From positions 3,976,001 to 4,040,000 of the forward strand of contig SMMW01000584.1 of the NCBI GenBank assembly GCA_004794655.1: a stretch of DNA of 64,000 bases, in the 5' to 3' direction. The stretch is from Marisa cornuarietis (lineage: Eukaryota > Mollusca > Gastropoda > Architaenioglossa > Ampullariidae). Position numbers and translations under genes: made by a program. Positions 13,501-25,500 of the stretch are shown here, piece after piece (within the stretch, counting starts at the first letter, position 1; the number at the start of each line of letters is the position of its first letter). The notes under the pieces were generated by a model. That model did not search any database. It was not told the origin of the DNA and was given only the letters and a program-made list of their open reading frames with translations.

Positions 13501-16500
13501 TAAATATTTCATGAATTTTGAATAGTAGGAGTTTCTTCAGCAGAAATATAGGGCAGAAGAGTAAAGCAGATTTATGGTCAGTCATAGTGAAAACTTAAAA
13601 CAGTCTGGGGCCACCTTCCTACCCGCTACACACATTTGTGATGCTGTCTGCTGTCATTATGACCCAAGTTTCAGGTTTTCTTTCATTGCCTTCACTCTGA
13701 TGCTGAACTTAAACATTAAACTGCCACCCTGGAGTTTGTGGCCTAGTTCAAGCCATCTGCTAGAGTTAAGATACAGTGGCAGTTTATTGAAAAGTTAAGC
13801 TGTTCCAGGACACAACCAGGAAATTCACATCGCCTTTTAAGTGCTAGCTGTCTTTAAAGAGCACCTGGAGAAAAATCCATCAGCATGAAAACAGGCTATT
13901 GTACTACTATACATTATAGATCACTACCCCCACTGACCATCTGTAGTCCTTCTGTGTCTTCACGACCCCTGGTACAGCCTGTACTACACATCCTCGCTTC
14001 AGATTGATTTTGAGGTACCCCAGATGCCTTGGGTGATTGCACCATCTCTACCCACAGCCTCATGGGTCCTCTCGTTCCCAATTTCCCTCCACTCACCTAC
14101 TGAACTCAGCTGGGTGGAAGACAGAAAGCAGACAGCTAAACATCCTGAAGGCCTGTTTTGAACAGGCCAGAGTGGAGAGCCTGCCCAGCGCGACCCAGTG
14201 TTTGTGAAGCAGTAATTGAGAAAGGATGGGAGCTGGGGAGCGTTAATGCTTGGTGGGGTTTAAAATCACAAACGGCTTATTGGGTAAAATTTTGTTTATA
14301 CCTTTGTTTGTGGAAATGGTCTTCTGACAAAATGGTGTTTAATCTCAGACATTTGGTTTTTGAATAATGGGCCTTGCTAAGACCTGTGTGGCACACACAC
14401 ACACACACTCTCGCTCACACACTTTCTCTTGTACTTCCACTCGTGTTTTCTTTTATGAATGCAAATTAAGAAACATAGATTGAGCAGAAATGTGCATGTC
14501 TGTACATGCACATAACACATGCACCCACATAACACATGCACCCAAACAGAAAAGTAATCTAACATTGCTCTTCTCAACACATTTAACACAAGTGAACAAA
14601 TCGAGAGGACAGGCCAGGTGGGTGGGATTTGCTGAACATGTCTCTTGTTGTAACAGTGTATAATTAAACCTGTTCAGAGGAGTGTGTATGAGAGAGAAAG
14701 AGAGAGCATGATTGTGTATGCACATGTAACAAAAGCATTCAGCTTGTTCCTGCTTGAGTGCATGTTTTTATTTAAAAAATATAGTAAAAAAGCTTCTTAT
14801 ACACTCTTTTTTTATCTTGAGAAGAATCCACAGGTCAAATTTTGACATTTGAATTTTGCAAGAATTTTTAACTGTTAAAGTGTTAGTGGCTATGTTAAAC
14901 ATAGCAAGTGACTGTTGTTTCCATACTCACAATGATACTTTTTGTATTTCTGCTAACTTTTAAATGTGGATGAAGGAATGTCATTTGGGATGTAGTTGAA
15001 TGCTAATTATCATTTCTTGCTGTTTACCAATTTACTGTCACTTCTCATTTGTGTAATGCTGTTACTTCATTTATGTCTAGTCTAGTATAGATTATGACAT
15101 CCATGGATATGGATTTTTTAAAATAGAAGTTGGTTCTTCTGCTTATACAACATTTAGTAATGTAAACACAACCCCATTTGACCAGATTTTTATGTTGGTT
15201 GGTCTGTTATGTTTTGAGCACATGATGTAAAGGCTTTGACCTTTGTGCGCATAACATATAACATCTTTTATGGGACAAATTTTTCTCTGAAGACTTGTAG
15301 ATGCTTATGGTGTATGGTACAGTTGAGACGTAGCTGGAGAAACAACAGATGTTATGACATGTCTAGTCCAAGAAATGAAGATGATAACTAGGCTAATTGA
15401 GTTGAGGGAATAGGGGTGAACTCAGAGGTACAGAGGGAGAACAGGTGCACTATGCCACCCCATTTTCCCTCCTCACACACAAACATGTGCAATTTGCTGG
15501 CTGGTGATCATCCATGTATGTTGTGTGGACTTTAAAGCAGCAGAAATTTTTGACACGCTTTTTGTGTTGCTGTTGTTGCCAGGGTTACCCTCATCCTGTG
15601 TCACCGAGTCAAGATGCCATGCTTGCCTCAACTCTTCCACCCATGTCTACCTTCAGGGGTACCTCCATGCCCCCTACCTCTTCCGCCTACTCTGGGTCCT
15701 CTCCAACAGTCAACGGCTCACAGCCCCCGTCACAACAGACTGGGGATGCCCTGGGTAAAGCACTTGCTTCTGTGAGTATTCTCTTTGGCATGTAATATTC
15801 TTAGAGTAAAACTGTTCACATACTTGTACATTTAAAGGCCTAACTTCTGTGTTCAGTGCGAAAAGAATGGTTTAACCTGTGGAGGGAGGTGAGGATCATA
15901 GTCGCTGCCCACTACCTTAGTGGTCAGTCTTGACTCTTTCCATCTGCCCCTGGAAAGGGACTGGGCCCATGGGAGGGTGGAGGACTGTAGAGAAACAGCT
16001 TGCAACAAGTGATCAGACATCCGCACTGTTTACACATTGCATATTAATTTAGGGTAAAAGCTGCCGGCTTACATTTTATGAAAAATCTTCATGTTGACGA
16101 CTCGGCACTTGTCTTTGTTAATACATGTATTCACACACCCGCTTCCCCACTACATCTGCTTAGTGCTGTACTCAAGTAGTGAGCTCATATTGTTTGTTTT
16201 TTACCTTGATGATTGAGTGGGTCAAATGTGCTGGCATTTGATGAACTGGAACCTTTAAGATGGCAGGCTATCTAGAATTTCTCAAAAACAGAAACTAGTA
16301 TGGGACATTAAAGAAATGGGCATTGTTAGTGAAATGAGGAGGATTAGAGTGAAAAAGAATATTTTGTTTTTTCCATGCCACTGTTAGAGGCCGCCCACAC
16401 CAGCACTTCTTGTACTCATATAGGTCCAGTAACCTGCATACTTGACATTAACATTTTCTCTAGCCTGCCTTCTCTGTTCAGAGTGGAAAAAGCTTGGGTA

Positions 16501-19500
16501 TGTGCCGCTGTCCCACCTGTCTCTATTTAGGTGACAGGCGAGGTGTTTTGCTTATGAATTTTTGTAACAAGCACACCTGGATTGCACCTGAAGGTAATCA
16601 TGGTATTGGCAGAGGCAGGTGGTTTTCATTGGGGGAGAAACGGTTGTCAGGTCTGGTGTGTGTTACTGCTAAACAGAGCCCAGAGACAAAGAGGGTTTCT
16701 GAATGTTCCCCAGTCTCTTTTATCACCTTCTGCCTTGGCTCTCTGGCTTGCTAAATACCTGTGGGAAGACTCAGTTTCTGTCGCCTGTTCTGCAAAAAGA
16801 AGCTGGCTTAATGGATTTCATTTGGTTGCACCCACAACTCTCGGATCCTGAAGTACTCTCAACAGGAATGCAGTTTTCCCCCCTTCCTGTCTGCTCTTTT
16901 ATTTCTCATACATCCTCACCCCCAACCCCTCTTTCTCTTTTGGGATGAGTCTGTTTCCATTTCATAACTGGAGGGTTCGGTAGTGATTTTACTATAACAT
17001 TTGCATAACAAATATCTCCATAAAATTTAAGTATTTTGTTCTTTAAAATTGCAGTCTTATCCTAATAGGAGACAAAATTTTCAGGCTATACTTTTTAAAA
17101 AGTGTGTGTTTTCTTAAGAAAAGTGCTCGATAAATTTGATGTTTATACAATTTTTTTTAAAGTGACTGTTCTTAGGAAAAGGAAAGAGCTTGATAAACTT
17201 TGATTTTTATATGAAGACGGAAAACTGGTGGTGTAAAGGCAAATCTATCTCCAGAAGGCGATAAGGACAGCTGTCGCTTTTCCAGCAAAGAGATTCTGGG
17301 CAAAACAAATGTTTTGCTTCCTGTGCCTAGAATTTTTCTTGCATCATTAACCTTCAGCCATGTTCGTTTATTTGTGTATGTTTTGCAGATCTATTCAACA
17401 GAACAGACAAATAGCAGTTATGGGGGCTCAAACCCCACCACACCTGTGTCATCACCCCCACCAATGACAGGTATTGCCCCAGTTTCATACTTGATGAACA
17501 TAGATTTTAGATCCCTCAGAGTATATAAATGTGAATGCTCACATGTAACTGACCTCAAACAGCTCACTGTCAGGACTTATTTATCTCAATTTACTTATAA
17601 TTGAATTTGTAAAGCACATTCCCCCATGTGAATGCGAGCTGAATGCACTGCAAATGAAATGACAACCACAGTCAAACATATAATAAACATGCCTACAAAC
17701 AAACGACATCATTGGAAACATAAACTAAGTGCATTGATGAAGAATTGAGGAGTGAGAATATAGTATGCTTTATAAAGCAAGTTGTTTCTTAAATAGATAT
17801 AACCTTAAAGACTTTGAATTTCAACAGGTCCACAGCAGTGGCATCGGCCTACAAACCCTAGTGCAACATCACCTCACTATGAAAGTCATCTACATTCGTT
17901 GGTAGGTGCTCCATATTTTTCATGTCGGTTCTGTGTTCTTTGCAGTGAGTTGTTTTACTGTATGGCTTGATGAAAGTTTGTAAAATTTCCATGGCTCCCC
18001 CCTTTTTATAATTTCTTATCTTTAGTGCATTTTGGCCCAATTGTGTATGGCTGGTTTGTTTGGTGATTGGTGTTTTAAGCATGCCATTAATGAGTAAGCA
18101 TGGTATTTATGTAGAGTTGTTTACAGCTGAAAGTGTCTGGGAATGTAAAGATTTCTTATGAAAATATGTCACTTTTTTAAATTAAAAAAAAACTAATTCA
18201 GCTGAAGATTGCATGTGCATATTACCTCCCATCCTCAAAATCATTCAGTGATCATTGTTGAACTCTCACCAGTTTGCAGAAAGAGATGGACATTTATTAA
18301 GAAACCAACAGTGTGTGTGTAAGAGAGAGATGCTTGAGGGGAGAAAGATTTAACAAATGCAAGCCATATCATGTGACAGTGATTGGCCTCAAATTCAAAA
18401 GCAAGAGTGTAATTTGAGGTGTGCAGCTTTTTTCGGATGTATAGCCAGATTTAACACTGTGCATCTTGGAAGATTTTGCAAATACAGTCATGCATCAGTT
18501 AACAAAGGAGGGATGCTTATTTTTGCGCAAACATCATAGTTGTTTTATCATTGTGATTGAGTGCTGTGCATACTTGTATGTGCCATGGCTTCATTAGGTG
18601 AATTTTCTGTTCCATTATAATATCGGACCATCATTGTACATGTAGTCCATTGTAAACCGAAACATTATTCGACAGATGATCACAGTAAAAAAAATGTATA
18701 GAAAATAAAAAATAAAGAATACAAGGGGGTGAAGGTTCCTTACTTTTGTAGATGCTTGTTGCTTTTTATATAGTAACAATACTGTTGAGTATATCCAGTG
18801 GTTAATGATCAGTCATTTAATGTGAGACCTAAACAGTCCACTTGTCCATCTTGCTTATGCATGCAATCTGTGGACACAAACTGGTGATAGTTACCCAAGA
18901 TGGGTGGCAAAAACTGGTAACTGCTTCTTAAGCTATTTATTGAAAATGGGGCGTAAAATCAGCCCAAGTTTGAACTTAACAATCCAGTCACTTTCAGCAC
19001 TTATTGTTTTTCGTAGTCATAATAGACAGTCATCCCCCATTGGTCCTGACCCCTCTCACCCCTGCTCTTCATTACCATTGTCTAATAGCCAACAAGAATG
19101 GAAGAAAGGTTGGAAGATGCCATGCACGTTCTGAAAGATCATGCTGAGGTAATGTTGGACTGAGGAAACATTATACCATTCCTTCAGTACATAATCTATA
19201 TGCAGCAAAAAATGAGAAATAGTATGGAGTGAGTGTGTTATGAAAAAACATCTGCAGCTCATTTTGGGGGATTTGCATGGTTGTGTTCAGAAAGTCAGAA
19301 GTTTTTCCCACTAGCTGTAAACAAAGCAAGAAGAATTTGGCTGTTTAAAGAATATCAAAACGTTTATATGGTTTTTGTTAACAACATAATAGCCACATAA
19401 GTGTTGAGGACAAGCTTTGCCAACTTCCCACCAGGCAACAAAAATGGCATAGGTAGTAAAAGAATTTTAAGGTTGTGGGTGTGGGTTGCAGTTCTGAAGC

Positions 19501-22500
19501 ATTTGGAAGGATGTGATGCCATAAATCTGAGTAAAAGATGTTGAGTGGCAGATTATTGATAAAATATGCAGGAAATCAACTGAAAGGAGTGTGATAGAGC
19601 ATCTTCTTGAGAACACTGGCATTTGCTGTTTGGCATTTTTTAGGTGAAGAGTCTACATCTGTGTCAAGATATATAAATGTTTTTTAAATGCACATGCCCC
19701 AATGTCACCTCTGCTGATGCTCATTTTGCTTGCATTAAAAGTACATTGCATGAATCTTGGAATAGATGATAAGCTGTACATAAATGACATGGTTTATATA
19801 CTTTCTCATTTGCATGTGTACTAGTACTTAGTTGCTTAGTGTTGTTACTCACTTGCATGTGAATGGTAATGGGTTTTTTGTATTTTGCTTTGGTCTTATG
19901 AAGCATATTTTGGTAGGTTTATGGTAAAAGCATGAAAGAAAGGACATATCCTCCACTGGCTTGCTTAAAGAGCTACTACGGGGGAGAGTGTTTTTGAATG
20001 ACTAAGCTAAGATTTGTGCAAGATAGTATATCCCCGAATCTTTGTACACCTACTCAGACTTCTTTCAGCCTTGATATTTGTTCAGTCTGAAGACATAAGA
20101 GATACCTTTTAAATATCTTTTAAATGTTTGAACAAGAGGCAATAAATATTTATAACTCATGGTCACAAAATATACTGTAGAGATTTTTTTTCATTTTTTT
20201 CTAATGTGTTATTATTGCTACAGTTGTGAGAAATAGGTGTCAGTGTCTCTCTGGTTTGCTTCTGGTCTGTGAGATGAGGATTTGGTGAGTAAAAATCCTT
20301 CAGACTTTAAAAAAAAATGTTTTGTTCATGCATCCCTCTTTCTCTCTGCACAGCAGAGTCGCATGGAGGAACGCCTGGATGATGCCATTCATGTTTTGAG
20401 GAATCACGCTGAGGGCCAGCTGCCTCTTCCAGGAATACCTGGACATTCTGGTGGGCCTCCAGGACATCCAGCAGGGCCTCACCCAGGAATGCCATCGATG
20501 ATGCCCTCCACACATTCCAATGGCATCATGGGACCTGTTGCTCCATATCCCCCACTACTGAGTAGCCATTTGGATTCCCACATGGTGAGCAGCGTTTCTT
20601 AATCTTAGTCGAACATTTCACTCAGCCTCTTTTTCCCTGGCCATTCATTCATGGTATGTTCATGCTTGATATGTGTGAATGCATATTCTTTATAAAAAAA
20701 AAAAGCATGCACCTTTTTGGATAAGTATTTAGACCCCATCAGAGACTGTGTTTCATGGTGATTATTGTTAAGATGTTGCCCCTACCCTGCCAAACGCTTT
20801 TTTCCTAGGCAGGCATTGACTACCGGTTGCCAGGTAATTCTTCAAGCCCACATTCCTCCTGGCACCCTCATCTTTGTGCAAACATGATTTTCTCATCACT
20901 GCAAGGTCATCTTGTTAAAACGCGCCAATGCGAATATCACCAGTTTGGATCTTGTATGGGTATCACACGCAACATTTAGCTACAGTACCCAGAACTTCTT
21001 CCGAGGGGCCTTTTCTTTGCTGGAGGTACAAACGTGTGGAATAGCAATCACACGCAGGCGTTCTGACGAGTAAAACAGATTGGCGCTGAAGCCGTGCTGC
21101 AGGGAGGGGCCCTGCAGCTTCTCACTGAGAAAGAACAGTCACGCACACAGGAGGAGGGAAGCTGGTCCCAACACCAGTGCGGCCCTCTGCCATTGTGCTT
21201 ACAGCGAATTAGCGCATCGCAGGGGACTTCACTCCTGTAGTTTCGGCAGCTTTTGCCAGTCGCGGGACTTTTTTTTTTTCTTTTTGAAACAGTGGGGGCT
21301 GGCGAAGGCATTAAAATATTTTGTGACGAACAGCCATTCTCGAGGCGTTATATGGCGGGCCATGGTTCTGCTGGCATGCAGTGCCGCCATCCAGTTACAG
21401 ATGATGAAAGGGGGGGGGATAAATTATGTTGATTTGTCCCATCTGTAGCCCAGTTTGTCCGATATAGTCTCTTGCCTTCCATCTCTGGATGTAGCCAAGT
21501 GCGATCATTCGCTTTCAGACCAGCGGTGATATGAAATCTAACAGCCTTGATGGGTCAGATTCGTCGGGAAGACGAGCGTGGTGGTATAGACCTCTTGCCC
21601 AGAACTTTGGGGTTGATCTTTACCATTAAGTGGTGACTGTAATTTGTAGAATTAGGTGTACTCGTACCAGATCCAACGGCTTTTGACTACATCTCCTAAC
21701 CCCCTACTCACCGCAAGTACCCCCCTAACCCATTGCGTGCGTCGCAGACATTGTATAATGCATCTTCTTCCTCTTTCTCAGCACCACAGACTTTGGCTGA
21801 AATCTTCCCCTCGTGAAGTTAATTTAGAAATTTATGAGCAGCTTAATGAGAAGGGGTAGTGCCGTGATGACTCGAAAAGTTATTTCATTTCTGACATTGC
21901 CGTGACGAGTCTGTTCATTTAAAAGTGTTTTATTGGGAGTGCGAGGAGGAAAGTTAAGCGCCTTCGTGGAGCACGGTTTCATGGTTTTATAGATAAGGTG
22001 CAAGCACAGCCTCTTCCTCATTGTTTGCGCCAGTTTCTGTAATGCCTTGAACTGCAGGAAGATGTTGGTATAGACTGGGCGTTAGGAATTGTTGCAGCAT
22101 TGTTGGCCCCTTCGGTCAGAAATTTCTTTTGAGCGAAGGCGTAAGGAGAAGGGGGAGAGACTGTCACTTGTCCCTCTTACCGCCTTCCATTCCTACCCCG
22201 CCTCCCCTCCCGTTTTTACCTTTGCTTCACACCATGGTGTTTTTTCAACCTTTTCTCCATCCCTGCCCTTCTTGTAGGCTGGTTTCTGTTTGGCCCTTTC
22301 ACCTAAAGCGTCTCCATCGCATCCCTCGCTTTTCCCCAGATCTTGCTTCTCTATCCTCCACCCGCCTTCGCTCACCGCCTTTCCGTTTCGCCACCGGTCC
22401 CCCCCCCCCTTCATCTTGCCAGGCAGTCTCCATGGTTTTAACATCTGGGCAAGCTGCTTTGCAATGCCGCTTGCTTGACTGTCTGACAAGTTTGTTTTTC

Positions 22501-25500
22501 TTGGAAGCCTAGAATCCTTTTGTATTTTTATGATCTTTGCCGATCTAGACAGGATCTTCATCAATCTGACAATAAAACAGAGATAAGGATGTTTGCTGCA
22601 GTTTCAAGTCGTTGAGGTCGTACTGTGTGAAGACACCGCCTGTCAGCAGCTGACTTTACCTGAACAACCGTGGTGGCGTGACGGGCGGTGTCTTGTGCTG
22701 CCCAAGTGACGGCCACTCTACTCCCTTCCCCGGCTCCCCTCACTGGTGTCAACCTTACCCCCCCACACACACACACACACCTAGCCAAACCTCCGCCCCC
22801 GCCCTCGTCAGCGTATAATTTTTCGTTATTTCTTAATGATGAACATCACAACGCTACGTGTAATTTAATTAAAAATAAGAGCGTGTGCACTGCTGTAGAG
22901 GACCGTTTTGGACAACTGTTCCCTATCAGATGAAAGATCAGCTTCACCTGAAATTTGCTTTTAACAAATGAATGTATTTGAATTGAGCCAGCTGTGTGTG
23001 TGTGTGTGTGTATTATGGGGGTCGAGCTTGATCCGTTGTATTTTGACCAGCCATTTTCCGGTCGCGGTTTGCCAAGCAATATGAGAGAAAGTTAACCGAT
23101 CTTCTTCATTCTTGTCCCCTGTAAACCCAACCGCACAACTCTGCTCTCCTCCGTCCTTTCTGTTTTTAATAGTTAACTTATCAGTTTTATTGCTTCATGT
23201 TTCTTTTAAAAGGATGTTTTCCCCTCTCCAAGCCTTCCTATCTTGTTGGCATTTCTCAGCTCGCGCAGCTCCTCCCAAACAGCAACAACACGTACAGCTT
23301 CATCTTTGTGAGCACAACCACGCCCCCCTCCTCCAGTCCACCCCTCCCCCTTTGCCTGTCTTTTCCATCGGTTTCCTTCTTTTTAGCGCCATCTACCCCC
23401 ACCTCATCCACTCCCCATCTCTAAGCTCTGCTTCCTCGACTTCCTCATGTGCCACTCACCTGAAACCACTTACTGCGCAACTGCATAGTTTGTTTTCCAT
23501 ACGACCAGATGATATTTTTCACATATGTTCTCGTTCTGTTCGTCTTTCCAAACCCTTCTGGTCCTGCACTGATTGACAGAGCGGTGCCTCGCACCCGTCC
23601 TCAATTACGGGCCTGGTTCGAAGCTTTCAGCCAGCAATCTGCGAATCGCAGTAGCGTTGGTGACTTGCCCTTTTGCCTTTTTCTTTTCGGCAAGTTTTGA
23701 CTTTTTCCCTCTCTAGCCTTTCCTCTTGTCGGAGGTTTCCTTGCCGCCTCACTCACGTTGGACGCGAGAGAGGCAGAAAGTGTGTGGGTGGTGTTGCTTT
23801 CTTTTTTGGCACAGTTTGTAAGTTTGAAAACCGTTCTGATGCTTTGAAGTGTTGTCGGCCTTCCGCGGGTCTTCACCGGCGAGCGGAGCATCGGAATCCC
23901 TAGTAGTAGTTCTGCATAGGTTTTGGAGACATGGGGAAGCGTCTGTAGAGAAGACGGAAAACTCTGTGAGAGACAGCTGGGAGACAAGACTGCGTGCTGC
24001 GCGAACATCCGCGGGTTACATGTTCAGCTCACTTTGGACACGAAAGCTGTAAACATTTCATTGTGATACGCGGAAAAAAAGATTTAAAAAAAAAACAAGA
24101 AGCTGGCGCTTGTGGGAAGGCTGGAGGGGATGATATGCGGTCATGTTAAACTGCTGAAGACGATGAAAAGTTACTTAACTCCGGAAGTCTGCCGACTGTC
24201 ACAGTAAGGAGTCGTCTTTGTTGCCACCGGTCATGTACCCTTCGTGGGGCTACCCCTCCTCAGCGTGGGACTGGCACTATGGGACATCCTTGCCACAGCC
24301 ACAGTCCCAACCGTCGCAACCGCCACCACCACCACCTCCACCAGCAGGCTTGTCCCTGCCACCTTCGCTGTCGCGAAAACCATCTTGCCCCGCGCAGCTG
24401 CCGCTGCAGGCTTGTGGGAGGAGTAGCCACTCCCCCCAGGGACACATGGGCTTCATGACGGGCCACCACCAGTTGCCGTCGGGCGTGGCGCCTGCGCGAC
24501 CCTCGAGCCGCTACACGATGAACGTGCAACGCCCCTGGTCATCGTATGACTACGATTTTCCGTGCTACCTCATGCAGGTGTGTGCGCGCGCATGGCATGT
24601 GCAGTCGTCTTTGCGTCTTTGATCTGTCCGAGACACGCTGTTATTGTTGCCTGCGGAGAGTTTAGTGAAGTTTGCTGGCGGCAATACTACATTATTTCTA
24701 GCTTTTATTGGTCAAGTCCTCCATTTATTACTTTTATTTATTGCTGTGAAAGGTTTTACTCTGCAGAACAGAGGTGAGTTGGAGCTCAGTCAGGAAGTTA
24801 ACACTTCTAAGTACAAGAAGGGCAAATCAGGATTCAAATCAAAGGACTAATTTCTCATGGGTGTGCCCAAGAAACATGTCAGACTTCATTAACCGTTGTT
24901 TCTGATGGAAATTTATTGTTGGATGATCATATTTGTATTAAGCGGTATCATGTACTCTGTTTAAAAAGTTTTACCTCAGTTATTCAAACGACAGCCAACT
25001 GGATAGTTTTTTTCTGATTTTCAGTTTTTATCTAGTTTTTTTCCAGTTATCATCCATTTCCAAACTGCATGGTTGTTGACACCCGTGGTATCTAACATGA
25101 ATATTGAAGCTATTTTGATGACTGTAGAGTACATATTTCCTTCAGTTTTTGCAAGGGGAAGGCAAGGCTGCCATCTCCTTCACAGCTGTAGACACTCAGC
25201 CTGAGAGAATGGAGTGGTTGCCTGTTTGTCCTTCCCCCTAATAGGTGGGGTGACTGTGGTGCATGCAGCTAAATGGTTGGTCATGATGTTGATGTTGGGA
25301 AGATGACAGAAACACCCTTTAGCACTGCAGCAAACCTTTGCAGTCTTAAACTTGAGTAGGTTCCAGATTGGAATAATTAAAACCCACTGCTACCTCCTAG
25401 CCAAACTTTAACAAAGTGGACCGATTGTGGAAGCCACAAGGGAATTTGGATGTGAAATAAAATCATATTAATCTTTTGTGAAAATCTTCCCCAAAATAGT

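Noticed and set aside
16494..16948. Three overlapping + strand ORFs in an E-protein intron
   Set aside because: Frames overlap each other, lack acceptor/donor pairs in the right phase and match nothing in E-proteins.
24202..24577. Splicing of exon 20354-20584 into the 24233 exon through the acceptor at 24204
   Set aside because: In phase 0 the first codon would be TAA, so this cannot be a productive internal exon.
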